This document shows positions 23,653 to 35,489 of a stretch of DNA of 64,000 nt, piece after piece. The position numbers were made by a program, and so were the translations under genes. The first letter of the stretch is position 1; each line of letters starts with the position of its first letter. Source of the stretch: Ampullaceana balthica (Eukaryota > Mollusca > Gastropoda > Lymnaeidae). The stretch spans positions 22,501 through 86,500 of the forward strand of contig CALYLW010001414.1 of assembly GCA_944989445.1 (NCBI GenBank). Reading direction: 5' to 3'. The notes beneath the pieces are model-generated. The model did no database searches. It saw nothing but the letters and a program-made list of their open reading frames with translations, and was not told the DNA's origin.

Positions 23653-23900
23653 TATATATATAATTCTCTTCGTCGTCGGACCATGCGCGGCAAGCTGCAA
23701 GTATGTGCAACCGAGCATGACGAATGACCCTCGCTCGGGTCGACCAATGTATCGAGACCATCAATGCGTTTCACTTGCATTGTACCTTCGCAACAAACGT
23801 GAGATTTGTAGTATACTGGTTATCACGTCCGCCTCATACGGGGAAGGTCCTGGGTTCAAGCCCCAGCGAAAAACATTGTTGATTTTTTTTTAATTTTTAA
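23653..23900 (+). mobile_element. Helitron 5' end (family 1-related) carrying a tRNA-like sequence
   Basis: TCTATATATATAATTCTCTT is a typical Helitron 5' terminus. It is followed by GTGCAACCGAGCATGACGAATGACC, also seen in degenerate form in the copies at 17150 and 34941-35224. No matching 3' end is clear; it may be the CTAG at 25494-25497 or may be lost. Confidence 0.5.
23802..23873 (+). tRNA. tRNA-like pseudogene (Val-like body, CAT in anticodon position)
   Basis: A-box TAGTATACTGG and B-box GGTTCAAGCCC are present. The T stem CTGGG/CCCAG is perfect and the anticodon stem has one mismatch. Loop CTCATAC puts CAT at the anticodon. The acceptor stem pairs at only four positions, so this is unlikely to be a working tRNA; it may be a tRNA-derived part of a repeat. 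A T run follows within 15 bp. Confidence 0.35.
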
Positions 23901-23937
23901 AAATGTCTGTTTGTGCCCGTAATTTTACCGGTATCAC

Positions 23938-24785
23938 GCCAAAAGGGCGAAAAAATAAGTGCGAAAACAAAAAAAGGCGAAAGCCAAAAAAGGCGAAGAT
24001 AAAAACGGCAAAAACAAAAAAGGCGAAACAATTAGAGGCGACAAATAAAAATGCGAAATCATGTCAGGATTAGGGTTAGGGTTAGGGGTTAGGGTTTGAA
24101 TTTCCTGAGCGGCATCGCTCATAACTTTAAACTTCAAGTTTAGTATAGTCATAGATATTACACTACATTATCATCCTATATAATAAAAGACTAAGTTCTG
24201 TCCCTTCATCTATAGCGATTGGTCTCTCAAACACACATGACTCCTACAGCCAATCATATCAACTTTACGCGGATGTTCAAAGTGAGTTATTTTTGGTGCA
24301 GTATTTGTTCCAAGACTTTATTTTGAGTTATGCGCGTTGGGATTTATAGTCAAAATCTCTGTTTTTACGAGTTATTTATTTTAACTATAATAAATAGTAT
24401 TTTTGACGTGATGCACATGTATGCCGGTCGAGACGACTGTTGAAGGGGAGTTACAACATGCCACCGAACGGTGGCGGAACGCTGGGGCTTGGTTGCTCGT
24501 ATTTAAATATTGTCCCTACATTACTATTATTATGTGAACATTTGATTGAAAATTTTTAATAAATTTGATTTTGATCTCGGGTGCAATTAGTTCACTTAGT
24601 TTTACTTTCGCCCTTTTTGATAGCCTTTTTAATTCGCCTTTTTGTTTTCACCTTTTTATTTTCGCCTTTTTTGTTTGCGCCCATTTTGGCTTTCGCCTTT
24701 TTTTACTTTCGCTATTTTTGTTTTCGCCCTTTTGACTCCGCTCTTTTTGTTTTTCGCCCTTTTTGTTTTCGTCTTTTTGACATGT
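23938..24785. mobile_element. Foldback-like element: purine-rich and pyrimidine-rich inverted arms
   Basis: The left arm (23938-24056) is built of AAAAAAGGCGAAA-type units and the right arm (24603-24779) of their complement, TTTCGCCTTTTT-type units, so the arms can pair. The centre holds TTAGGG repeats (24070-24094) and a Helitron-like start near 24177. No target duplication was identified. Confidence 0.55.
24070..24094 (+). repeat. Short telomere-like (TTAGGG)4 tract
   Basis: Three perfect TTAGGG units, one extra G, and a fourth unit, inside the foldback-like element just after its left arm. Confidence 0.9.
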
Positions 24786-24812
24786 AATCATTTTTACCCC
24801 TTTATTGCCAAC

Positions 24813-25195
24813 ACTAGCTGAACCCGTGGCTTAGCATATGCCGCTAATGATTTAGTGACGGGTGAAGACTTCCTGAAAGACACAGTTGTCAAAATGGGGT
24901 GGGTTTGGGCAAACGACTGTGAGTGAATGAAAAGAAGGAACTCTGGAGAGACCCGCGGCGTAGCATACGCCGCAGACTTGCTTATCATAGACAGTGTAAA
25001 GAACGGTTGAGGGGGAGGGGGGTGAGAGTACAGACACAAAAAGCAGCACTAAGTAAATATAAAATAGCGAGTAAACGTGAAGAGATGCACACTGAAGTTG
25101 TTGTTACCCGCCTCCCATTTAATACTATCATCCCTTAAACATAAACTGTGATTGACCGACCTTAGCGAGGGTTAGTCATATTTAGGGTTGTTAAT
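24813..25195 (-). mobile_element. Two adjacent Helitron family-1 3' parts, minus orientation
   Basis: ACTAG at 24813 followed by GCTTAGCATATGCCGC is, on the minus strand, a hairpin plus CTAG|T end. A second copy starts near 24950 (CGCGGCGTAGCATACGCCGC) and continues to about 25195 with GATTGACCGACCTTAGCGAG, matching the family's other end. Confidence 0.6.
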
Positions 25196-25299
25196 TGCGT
25201 GTTGTTGTTATTAATTTTTTTTTAAATTTGAAAACCGATTATCGAATATGCAACTCCGATTTTAAACCGATTATCGTTTTATAGCTGACTTCATAGAAG

Positions 25300-25497
25300 T
25301 TAGGGGTGTACCGAATTTCGCCTGCAAATGTCTCGAAACCAACAATGAGTTGGCAGTTCCTCCCCCCCCCTCCCAAACCGACGTTCACTCGCGTTGTTTT
25401 GATTTCTTCGTGCTGTAGTTTGTGTCCGTTCTTTCTCAACTTTCTTTGCACTCTCCATGAGCAAGTCTGCGGCGTATGCTACGCCGCGGGGCGTCTA
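25300..25497 (+). mobile_element. Helitron family-1 3' part, plus orientation
   Basis: The sequence GACGTTCACTCGCGTTGTTT is shared with 34941-35224 (inverted). It ends in the hairpin GCGGCGTATGCTACGCCGC, a short spacer and CTAG followed by T. Confidence 0.7.
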
Positions 25498-25499
25498 GT

Positions 25500-26261
25500 C
25501 GTTACTATTTCAATATAATTAAGGTGCGCTTATACCTTAAAGTCAGAGTTTTATTTTAAAACAAAGTCTGTGATGCATTATCTGTTGCTAAATCATTGCA
25601 CTGTCAAATCTCAAATCAATAGTTACAAGTTCATTGCGTTTATAACTGTTTGGAATTTGATATTGGAAAAAATAAACAAAGTCAATTTAGCACTATAGCA
25701 CTTAAAAAAATTAATAAAAATTGGATATTTACCGATCATCGTTGTTAATAAAAGGACTTTTAAATGACTTTGAAGATCTAAGATCTAACGAAATCTATAA
25801 AGCTTTTGCCAAAATATAAGTAACGTAAATTAAAATGAAAATCGAGCCAATTTAAAAAAGGAACGCAAAACGAAAACGAATTCCAGAAGAGCATGCTGAA
25901 GATGAAGGACTTAACTTGGATTGATTCAAAATTTCTTTTTTTTAGAGACAGATGTGTCATCTCTAGCTCTTCACATCATCTCTAGCTCTTCACATCATCT
26001 CTAGCTCTTCACATCATCTCTAGCTCTTCACATCATCTCTAGCTCTTCTTTCCATCGAACGTGGACTTACCAGTAAAATAAACTTCGATGAAATAATCAC
26101 TAATTTTGCAAACATTAAGAAAAGTTAAACTTTGAGCCTTTGATATAGGACATAGCAGTGGATCGGTGGAGTGTTACTTAAATTTACTTTTAATTGTGAG
26201 TTGCTATCGTTATGTATGAGATAGTGAGTATGACACATTTACACTATTGTTTTTATTTACA
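25500..26261. other. AT-rich DNA with a short 19-bp repeat
   Basis: Five copies of CATCATCTCTAGCTCTTCA lie at 25956-26049. Nothing else is recognised. Confidence 0.6.
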
Positions 26262-27052
26262 ACTAGAAATATACCCGCGCTTTGTAGCGGAAGTGTTCTG
26301 CCTTAAACGTTCTATTACGAAGGTTAAAATATATCGCTTATTGTTTGTTAAGTATCTCTCTGTGTGCGATTATTTACGTTAGGTTTTCTGGTTGTAAAAT
26401 ATAAAATTTTGTCATGAATTTACTATTGAGAATGTAACTTATAGTTTATATACATATAACAATTTAATTCTATAATATTGAGACAATTTTACGTACAATA
26501 AAGAGCACTGGGGAAGTAAACTAAAAGTTCAATAAGGTACAAATGTAATTTTAAAACATGCATAGGAAAATAACTCATAGCTATACTATAGAGCCCGCTT
26601 AGCAAAGAATGGTATTTGGAATAAAACACCTATGGTGTTTCACACGCTAAAAGAATTTAAAGAATAAAATTCTAATTTATCCATAAACATGACAAAACAA
26701 AACAAAAAGAAATATTTTTAAAATCCCCATACAAAAAAAATTAAGACTAAGACTATTTTCATAAACAGTTTACACATTTTATGAAACGTCCTATTTACCA
26801 ATGGAATCCAATATCTACAATCTTGCTGTTTCACTAATGGATGAAATTCATTGTTTATTTCTGTTTTCCGATGAGACATTATATTTTATAAATTCGATCA
26901 CCCGCAACGTTGTTTTTTTTTATTCCCCGCCCCCCTTTTTTCCATTATTAGGTGCTGGATATTACATTTTTTATTTGTCAAATTAAATTTTAGATTCGCA
27001 ATTTAATTTGTTTTCTTTTCATTATTATCAAAAACTGATGTGAAACAGAGAT

Positions 27053-28306
27053 TAGGGGTCTACCGATATGCCTTTTTGCCGATATTACCGATACCGATAT
27101 TACCGATATTTTTTTTGCCGATATGAGTGCGGATATGAGTATTTGTTCGGACAAAAACCAGCGGTAATATTTGATGACGTCATTCTTAAATTTATCACTC
27201 GTAATTATTTATCTTTTATATTAGGGGACTACCGATATGCATTTTCGCCGATGTTACAGATATTTTTTTCCGATATGAATATTTGTTAGGACAAAAACCA
27301 GCGGTCTTATTTGATGACATCATTATTAAATTTATCACTACTAATTATTTAACTTTTATATTAGGGGTCTACCGATGTAAGCATTTTTGCCGATATTACC
27401 GATATTTTTTTTCCGATATGAGTGCCGATATGAGTATTTGTTAGGACAAAAACCAGCGGTCATATTTGATGACGTCATTCTTAAATTTATCACTCGTAAT
27501 TATTTATATTTTATAATTAAGGGGTCTACCGATATCCAGTTTTGCCGATATTACCGATTTTTTTTCCCGAAACGAAGTTTCCGATGTGTTTACAAGTTCC
27601 AGATCATGACCTACATAGGACTCATAACAAAACTAACCGTCCTTTATAAAAATGTACAAGCAAAATTAGGAAGTCCTTTTGAAACTTCAACCTTGACTCA
27701 TAATTATTAATTCTAACCAATAGTTTAATGGCTTTTGCACACGGCCACCTTTATGAATGAAACAATCAGAACAAAGCAATAGTAATAGAATGAAAATGAG
27801 GTTGAAGGTTGAATGGTTGCCAATGACAACAAGTCTTCACACGGTACATTTTGTTATTCCATACGAAACGAAATGTTTTAGACATCTGCGATTCTGCGTG
27901 CATCTTTGCTATTAGAGCAATTACGTGAACATAATGTTTACATGTTATACATTTATTAGAGCAATTACGGTATACTTGGCATCGGAACTATTTACACAGT
28001 ATTTCTGAGCATACGAAAATCGGCCGATACCTAAACAATATCAACGCACATGGCACACTGTATCGTGGCTGCACATATTAATACTAGGACTCTTTTGACT
28101 ATTTCAATACCGGTATCGGGGTCGATATATTAATTTGTCGAGATATTGTAAATCTAAATGATAGTTTTTTTGTTTCCGTTTTTTTTTGGGTCAAAATGTC
28201 ACTTATTATGAAATATCGGTGACGTCAATGTCGGGACCTTTACATGCTACCGATACCGATATTGCCGATATCCAGATATCGGTGCCGATATATCGGTAGA
28301 CCCCTA
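27053..28306. mobile_element. Non-autonomous hAT element with perfect 8-bp duplication
   Basis: Inverted ends TAGGGGTCTACCGATAT and ATATCGGTAGACCCCTA are flanked by ACAGAGAT at 27045-27052 and 28307-28314. The left half has three to four tandem copies, about 160 bp each, of a subterminal block beginning GGGGTCTACCGAT and including CATTCTTAAATTTATCACT. No transposase remains. Confidence 0.88.
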
Positions 28307-29127
28307 ACAGAGATACACGTTTTTAAGAAAAAAAATTGCGTTTGGTACCCCTGACACGAAAGAGTGGGCATAAAGAGTGCAATTCTATATAGAATTTGTA
28401 TATGGATTGTCAGGTTTATATGTTCTAAGTTTGGTCTTGATCTATCCATTAGTCCGGTAGCCTATGATTAAATTATATTAATTTAGCAAATATAAGAGAA
28501 AATGATATTACTGTATATTATTTTAACTTAATTTGTGTCATATTTTGGTAAATAATGTAAAGGTATGAGTCTGCACAATTAAAGCCTTCTATTCATATGA
28601 GAAGTTTGAAACTTAATGATAAGTGACTGATGGATTAGGCTGTCATTAGAATAGAAAACACACACAAGAAAATAAATGAATCAAGAACATTTAAATTGTT
28701 CATATTAAAGTGATATCCCATCGTATGTTCACATCTTGGTTAAAATTTTATATATTTTTGTATCTAAATATTTATCGGAAACTTGTTGAGTCCCTATTAT
28801 CATATTTTGTAAATTGTTTTCCATACCCCAACACCAGATTTTTTTTCTAAAAAATAAAGAAATTATATGCCACATTAAAAAAAATTATTAAAAAATCAAC
28901 TGTCTGTTAATAAACGCATGCGAAACAATGACAAAAATAGATTTTTAAAATGGCCTATGTTATTTCAGTTACAAAGGAATGAACATAACATATTCAATTC
29001 GCAATACAAAATAATTAAACGTTTTCAGGTTTACTTTATTTAGTTTAATCTAACTCTGTTAATAAGTCCGGTAGCCAAAGTTTAAATTGTATAAGTGTAT
29101 AGCTTATGTAAACTTTTTTTAATATTA

Positions 29128-30520
29128 AATCCCTTATATTAATTTCACCGCCGTCTCTGTCTTGGGCTGGCGGTCAGTCGGTCGGGCGGAAAAACAAAAG
29201 TAAAAAAACAAACCCGTAAAAACAAAGTTTTTGACTATAAATCCCTTATATATGAGACATAACTAACAGTATTGATTATTTTCAAACATTTACAGACTGA
29301 ATCTGTCTTAACTCAAGTTTGCTTCATAACCCTAGGGGGCGAGGGGTGGGTGGGAGGGGGAGAGGGGAAAAGTCTGGTCACCGATTCGCTTGACCGAGCT
29401 CAGAGTGACACGTAAAATGTAAACAAAAGCGCACCGTCGCTTCGTTGGGTCGCCTCAATGCGTCAGCTCAAACTTTCACGTGGCAAAAAAACAATAACAA
29501 ACCGTGAATTTAAATTACATACCTCATATAAGGATAAACTAAAAATGCATTAATTTAATTACGGTACGTTCGATCGATCTGAAATTTTGATACGATGCAT
29601 TGTTAGGTTAGACGGGTCCGTGTGCCAAATTTCAGTTCGATCGGATCATGGGAAGTGGGTCATTTTTGAATTCTGTTTTTCCGCCCGCCCAAGACAGAGA
29701 GAGACGCCGGTGAAGTTAATATAAGGGATTTAAAAATGACACACTTCTCGTGATGCTATCGAGCTGAAATTTTGCACATAGACTTGAGTCACCTAACAAT
29801 GCATTGTATCAAAATTTCAAAATCGATAGAATGTACCGTAATTAAATTAATGCATCTTTAGTTTATCTATATAAAACTATATGTAGCGGTCGCTATTGTT
29901 TACATTTTAAGGGTCACTTGAGTTCACGCCACCCATCGATGACCACATCTCGTGTTTAACACCAGGGAGAGTTCACTCAGTTTCAGGCTGTAAATGTTTG
30001 TCGCGTTTGAACATAATCCATATTTTTAGTTATGTCTTATATGTAAGGGATTTATAGTCAAAAACTTTGTTTTTACGGGTTGTTTAATTTTAAATCCCTT
30101 ATATTAACTTCACCGCCGTCTCATGGGTTCGCGGTCGGGCGGAAAAACAAAAGTAAAAAATGACACACTTCCCGTGGTGCTATCGAGCTGAAATTTTGCA
30201 CATAGACTCGTGTCACCTTACAATGCATCGTTTTAAAATTTCAGATCGGTCGAATGTACCGTAATTAAATTAATGCATGTTTAGCTTATCTCTATATAAC
30301 ATATGTTATTCAATTGCACAGTTTGTTATTGTTCGTCTTCCACGTGCCAGGTGAGTACGCGTTCACGCCACCCATCGATGTCCACGCGGTTTTAAAGCCA
30401 GGGGAGATCAGTCGGTTTCAGTCCGTAAATATTGAACATATCAATACTTTAAGTTCTGTCTCATATATAAGGGATTTATAGTCAAAAACTTTGTATTTAC
30501 GAGGTTGTTTAATTTACATG
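29128..30520. repeat. Cluster of inverted and direct repeats (palindromic)
   Basis: AAATCCCTTATATTAATTTC at 29128 and its complement ending at 29731 enclose a 604-bp block with matching GGGCGGAAAAACA and TGTTTTTCCGCCC arms. The segment from 29731 to about 29870 is the inverse of 29530-29690. A direct copy starts at 30093. GGGATTTATAGTCAAAAACT recurs near 30047 and 30467 and, inverted, near 29235. Confidence 0.7.
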
Positions 30521-31424
30521 TAAGTTTATTTGACATGGGCCATCGCTTTCCACATAAAATAAACTCACAAATTGCAGAATTAGGTTTTTTTTTATTAATG
30601 TCGATATTGAATCGCAACAAAACAAAATTCGCAATTTCATTCACACATGTAAAAATATTAATCCCATTCATCGTGTAACACTTGTAATAAAATACTTTTA
30701 AAGCATCGATAATATAGAGAAAGTGAAAGTACCAGTAACAGGCCACTGCGTTGTACCGCAAAGCCAAACCAAATATAAATGTTATAATAATAATATTACA
30801 CAGCTCAATTTGAAATGCGTACACGAAAATGTGTGCACCGTAATCAGGTAATAAAAGATTTTAGAACGCGCACCGCTCAAAATGGAGCCTTGAAAAAAAT
30901 ACTGCACCAAAAATGACCCCTTTTGAACATTCGCGTAAAGTTATTTAATATGGAAAATGGAAATGAAATATAATTTTTCTCTCTTTGTCTCTATATTTTC
31001 TGTTTTTTTTTAAAAATTTTTTAGCTTTCAGCCAAAAGGGATAATTACAAAAAACTATACTAAAACCATCTGCAGGGTAAAAGGTACCGTCCTGACAAAT
31101 TTGGGCCCCGTCCATTATTTGGTTTTTCCGTGATTGTGTAACTTAGAGTTGAAAAGTGAAACATACCCACATACAAACACCAACTGAGCTTTATATATTA
31201 GATACATGATACTTCATGTATAACTTTAGTCCTTATTAACGCAACAATATCCAGTTTTATCCACCAATTTATTTGATATTATTTTGAAAATAATAAACTG
31301 TAAATTAGTATTGTTCTTGTGTTTTACATTTTTTATATTCACCTTGTATGACTGTCACTTTCAGACTACGTAATTATTGGCATAAATATAATAAGAGAAA
31401 TGCAATTATTTTTTTCTTATCACT

Positions 31425-32125
31425 TATACTATCACTTATACAATCACTTATACTATCACTTATACAATCACTTATACAATCACTTATACTATCACTTATA
31501 CTATCACTTATACAATCACTTATACTATCACTTATACTATCACTTATATATCACTTATACTATCACTTATATATCACTTATATATCACTTATACTATCAC
31601 TTATACTATCACTTATATATCACTTATACTATCACTTATACTATCACTTATACTATCACTTATACTATCACTAATATATTACTTATATATCACTTATACT
31701 ATCACTTATATATCACTTATATATCACTTATATATCACTTATACTATCACTTATACTATCACTTATATATCACTTATACTATCACTTATATATCACTTAT
31801 ATATCACTTATACTATCACTTATACTATCACTTATATATCACTTATATATCACTTATATATCACTTATACTATCACTTATACTATCACTTATACTATCAC
31901 TTATACAATCACTTATACAATCACTTATACTATCACTTATACTATCACTTATACTATCACTTATACTATCACTTATATATCACTTATACTATCACTTATA
32001 CTATCACTTATACTATCACTTATACTATCAATTATACTATCACTTATATATCACTTATACTATCACTTATACTATCGCTTATACTATCGCTTATACTATC
32101 ACTTATACTATCAATTATACCTTTG
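31425..32125 (+). repeat. 12-bp tandem array (TATCACTTATAC)n, with 10-bp variants
   Basis: About 60 copies of TATCACTTATAC, interspersed with shorter ATATCACTT units and CAATCACTT variants. The long open frame across it (ending at 32230) is produced by the repeat. Confidence 0.97.
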
Positions 32126-32274
32126 ATTTCAAACAGAGTTCTTGTCATTAGAAACGCAGCCAACTTTAATAGCCGATGTCGTAGGAAATGCTCGTCTTTG
32201 GGCGTTAGACAGAAATGCCACGTATCCTAGATGAAAGATAACCACGCGTTTTATTACGTTAGAATCTTCTATCA

Positions 32275-34711
32275 CAGGGGTGGGCAAACTACGGCCCGCG
32301 GGCCGCATGTGGCCCGCCAGAGTATGTTATGCGGCCCGTAGGCATGTACATGTTGAGATCTTATGTCGATGTTAATTTTCTTTGCTTAGAATGTTCGCTA
32401 TATTTTATTTCGAGTATTTGATTCAAATCTAGGGATATTAAATCTGTTTTATGGCTTCAGAATTGATTAGTGATCATTAGTCATTAATTGTTAACATCCT
32501 TTTTTTAAACTGCATTTCAGTTCAACCGGAAGTGGCTTTTGTTTACAATTTACATATTGGCGATTGTAAAAATTGTAATTTTAAAGCAAATAGAAGTTGG
32601 TTTAATCATGAGTGCTGCCAAAAAAAGAAAGGTTGAGGACGAATGTCATGTTTTTAATGACGAATGGGCCGTTAAATATTGCTACACGAGCGTTGGCTGC
32701 AAAGCACTCTGCTTGCTGTTCCGTGAGTGTGTGAGCGTCTTTAAGGAGTACAAATTAAAATGACACCACCAAACAAAACATTTGGATTCAGGAACAATTT
32801 AACGAACGAAGAGAGAAAAGGGAATTGCCAGGAGTTGGTTAATAATTTAAAGAAGCAGGAAACTATTTTCACCAGTCTCTAATTCAAGATGCTGCAACCG
32901 AAGTCAGTTTGGTGCTGTCTAATAAGATTTTAAAACGGAACAAGTCTTTTTTATGATAGCGAGTTCATTAAGGAATGCTTGTCAGATGGAGCAGGCATTA
33001 TGTGTTCATAACAGAAAACAAAATTTGATAGCATTTCTTTATCAAGGAGAACTGTAGTCAGACGTTTTGAAAAACATTAGTGACAATTCGAAGCACCAAC
33101 TTCGAGATGCAGGCAAATACTTTTTGTGGTACTCCCTTGCGTTGGACGAAGGTACCGATGTACAGGACACAGCACAATTGTTGATATTTATACGGGGAAT
33201 AAACACTCGTTTTGAGCTTACCGCAGAATTACTTAGTGTTGAGCCCCTTAAAGACACAACTACAGGCCACGATTTATCCAATGTTGTTGAGAACTGTGTT
33301 GAAAGAACTGGGTTGATGTGGAACAAGATAGCAAGTGTAACAACCGATGGAGCGTGTGCTTTGACTGGAAAAAACGTAGGTCTTGTGAAGTTGATAAAAA
33401 TAAAATTAAAGAAGAACTTCCAGACCATACACCCATCCATCAGGAAAGTCTGTGTAAAGCTGCGTTGAATATCAAGAATGTTATTGACCCAGTTGTCGGT
33501 GTGATACACCTCTTCAGAGCAAGGGCAATTAACCACAGGCAGTTTAGGGCACTGCTTGAAGATTTGGAAACTGATTATTATGATATTATCTACCACAGCA
33601 GTGTCCGATGGCTGAGCCTGGGCAATATATTGAGGCGAGTGTGGGATCTCAAGGAAGAAATAGTTATGTTCCTGGAGATGAATGGTTTTGTGTGACTTTG
33701 CTACAAACATTGTTAATGAGGAGTGGGAGTCAGACTTCATGTTTGCAATTGACATTATGTAAAAGTTGAATGAACTGAATGTCAAACTTCAGGGCAATAG
33801 CTTGTTTGAAATGTAAGTGCAAGTTAAATCATTTCAGGCAAAACTCTCCCTGTTCTCCAGGCAAGCAAGTGAAAATAGGTTTTTTTCCATCTTCTTTTGC
33901 TAAAACAGAAAACCATTTCTGGTGAAACGGCTGACAAGTACAAGGCTCAGTTGAATGCATTGGCTGTGGAATTTGAAATGAGATTCCAAGACTTCAAGAA
34001 CCTGGAACCACTCTTCTCTATCCTCAGTTAGCCATTTAGTGCTGATTCAGCTTCAGATGATATACAGTTAGAGCTGCTTGACCTACAAGCAGATTATGAC
34101 CTGAAGGAGAAGTTCAAGTCAGTTCTTCTGCTGGAGTTTTATGGATATTTAACAGCAGCAGCATTTCCACACTTAAAAAACTTTGCTGCCAAACTTTTGT
34201 CACTATTTGGCTCCACATTCATCTGTGAGCAAACTTTTTCTTGCAGCAAAATAAACAAGTCTAAGAACAGGTTGATGTTAACTGACTGCAATTTGAATGC
34301 ATTCATGCGAATCACAACCAGTAAACTTGTTCCACAGTTCAAGAACTTTATCCAAAATTGTGAACAGTTACATACTTCTCATTAATTGTAATTGTACTCT
34401 ATAGTTGGCTTGTATGTAAATTAATTTCCTACTTCTTCATAGTTATTATGACAGGTAACAATAATTTTTTTTGAAATAATAATGAATAGTAAAATCTAAT
34501 TATCAAATTACAAACTGTTTCAGTTCGTATTTTAAAATGTATGTACATGTTTAATAGAGTGTGAAATAAAATGACAAGTACATGCTTATAATAATTAATT
34601 CATTTTATGCGTTGTAAATTGTAATTGAAGTAGTAAAAATATATATGCGGCCAGCCTATAACAATAAAGTTTTCAATGCGGCCCTCCGTAGACAAAGTTT
34701 GCCCACCCTTG
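32275..34711 (+). mobile_element. Charlie/GTF2IRD2-like hAT transposon
   Basis: The left end CAGGGGTGGGCAAACTACGG with GC-rich CCCGCGGGCCGC, and the right end AAAGTTTGCCCACCCTTG, form inverted repeats of the Charlie type. Flanks are TTCTATCA (32267-32274) and TTCTATCG (34712-34719), an 8-bp duplication with one change. The interior encodes a broken transposase on the plus strand. Confidence 0.9.
32608..34385 (+). pseudogene. hAT transposase (GTF2IRD2/ZBED5-like), frameshifted
   Basis: The start MSAAKKRKVEDECHVFNDEW is typical of GTF2IRD2-like transposases. Further pieces in different frames are LALDEGTDVQDTAQLLIFIR and SVTTDGACALTGKNVGL (33067-33468), HLFRARAINHRQFRALLED and YHSSVRWLSLGNIL (33470-33695), and the hATC end FICEQTFSCSKINKSKNRLM (34197-34385). 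At least four frame breaks, including near 32760, 33470 and 33700, make it inactive. Confidence 0.88.
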
Positions 34712-34829
34712 TTCTATCGTATAAAGTATAATGTATAATGCGCTAAGACGCCTGTCAGTCGTCGCAATGCGGTGTAACTCCCGATTTCTTTTTTTTTCTA
34801 ATTTGAAAATTTAGACGTAAAATAGTAAA

Positions 34830-34940
34830 CACTAGATCTTATCTTATCTTATCTGTTTACAGACGCTCCTTCTATACAGAAGATTATTGCGTCCTACGCT
34901 TATCTATGGTTTGTGTTTAGTCCTGCATTTTTATTAGAGA
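34830..34940 (-). mobile_element. LINE 3' end fragment with (TCTTA)n tail
   Basis: It matches the 3' end of the LINE at 63030-63724 almost exactly, including GACGCTCCTTCTATACAGAA, GATTATTGCG and CCTGCATTTTTATTAGAGAT. It is cut at 34941 by a Helitron. Confidence 0.85.
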
Positions 34941-35224
34941 TATGACCCGCGGCATAGCATACGCCGCAGACTTGCTCATAGATAGTGTAAAGAAAGTGGG
35001 GGGGGGAACGGACCCAAACAGCAGCACGAAGAAATGAAAACAACGCGAGTGAACGTCGGGGGGGATCCCCGACGCATTGTTGGTTGTTGTTACCTGCCCC
35101 CGCCCCCACCTTTTACTACCATCGGTTGCCACACAAAAACTGTGAGTGGTCGCCCCTAGCAATAGTCATTCGTCATGTTTATTTGCACATGTCTTGTGCT
35201 TGTCCTGGTGAATTATATATTTAG
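34941..35224 (-). mobile_element. Helitron family 1, minus orientation
   Basis: It starts (plus view) with the hairpin GCGGCATAGCATACGCCGC and ends with GGTGAATTATATATTTAGA, the inverse of the family 5' end. Internal sequence matches 17150-17438 and 25300-25497. The exact 3' base is unclear because the expected CTAG is not present at the LINE junction. Confidence 0.65.
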
Positions 35225-35389
35225 AATTTGGTCCCGAGATTAATAAAGCGCGTTCCTCGCGGAAAATTAGTATATGATGTGACGTCATTGCTTGAGCTTA
35301 TATTAATTTGTGAAAGGGAACGCTGTAAAAGGAGCCGTGGTTTAAATGATGTTATTTATTTTAATTTTTCACTGTTTATACCAAACCGT

Positions 35390-35480
35390 GTGTGTATAAA
35401 TGCGTGTGTGTGCGCGCGTCTGTGTGTATAAGTATGTGCGAGCGCGACTGTGTGCGTGTGTGTGTCAGGGTGTGTGTTTG
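35390..35480 (+). repeat. Imperfect (TG)n microsatellite
   Basis: TG/CG-rich alternating dinucleotides for about 90 bp. Confidence 0.85.
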
Positions 35481-35489
35481 TTGTACTTT

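Larger units (their letters stand above)
26263..31201 (-). mobile_element. Large Helitron, minus orientation, with nested insertions
   Basis: On the minus strand the 5' end reads TCTAATATATAAAGCTCAGT, followed by TGGTGTTTGTATGTGGG, a classic Helitron start. The 3' end is the hairpin CCGCTACAAAGCGCGG, a short spacer and CTAG followed by T (plus position about 26265). No Rep/helicase gene is recognisable. Nested inside are a hAT element (27053-28306) and palindromic repeats (29128-30520). Both ends belonging to one element is inferred from their orientation and the absence of other ends between them. Confidence 0.6.

Noticed and set aside
30441..30824. 127-codon minus-strand frame with hydrophobic stretches
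   Set aside because: AT-rich translation inside a Helitron and palindrome region; no signal peptide logic or family match.
31400..32230. 276-codon frame rich in ITYTITYISL
   Set aside because: Translation of the TATCACTTATAC array.
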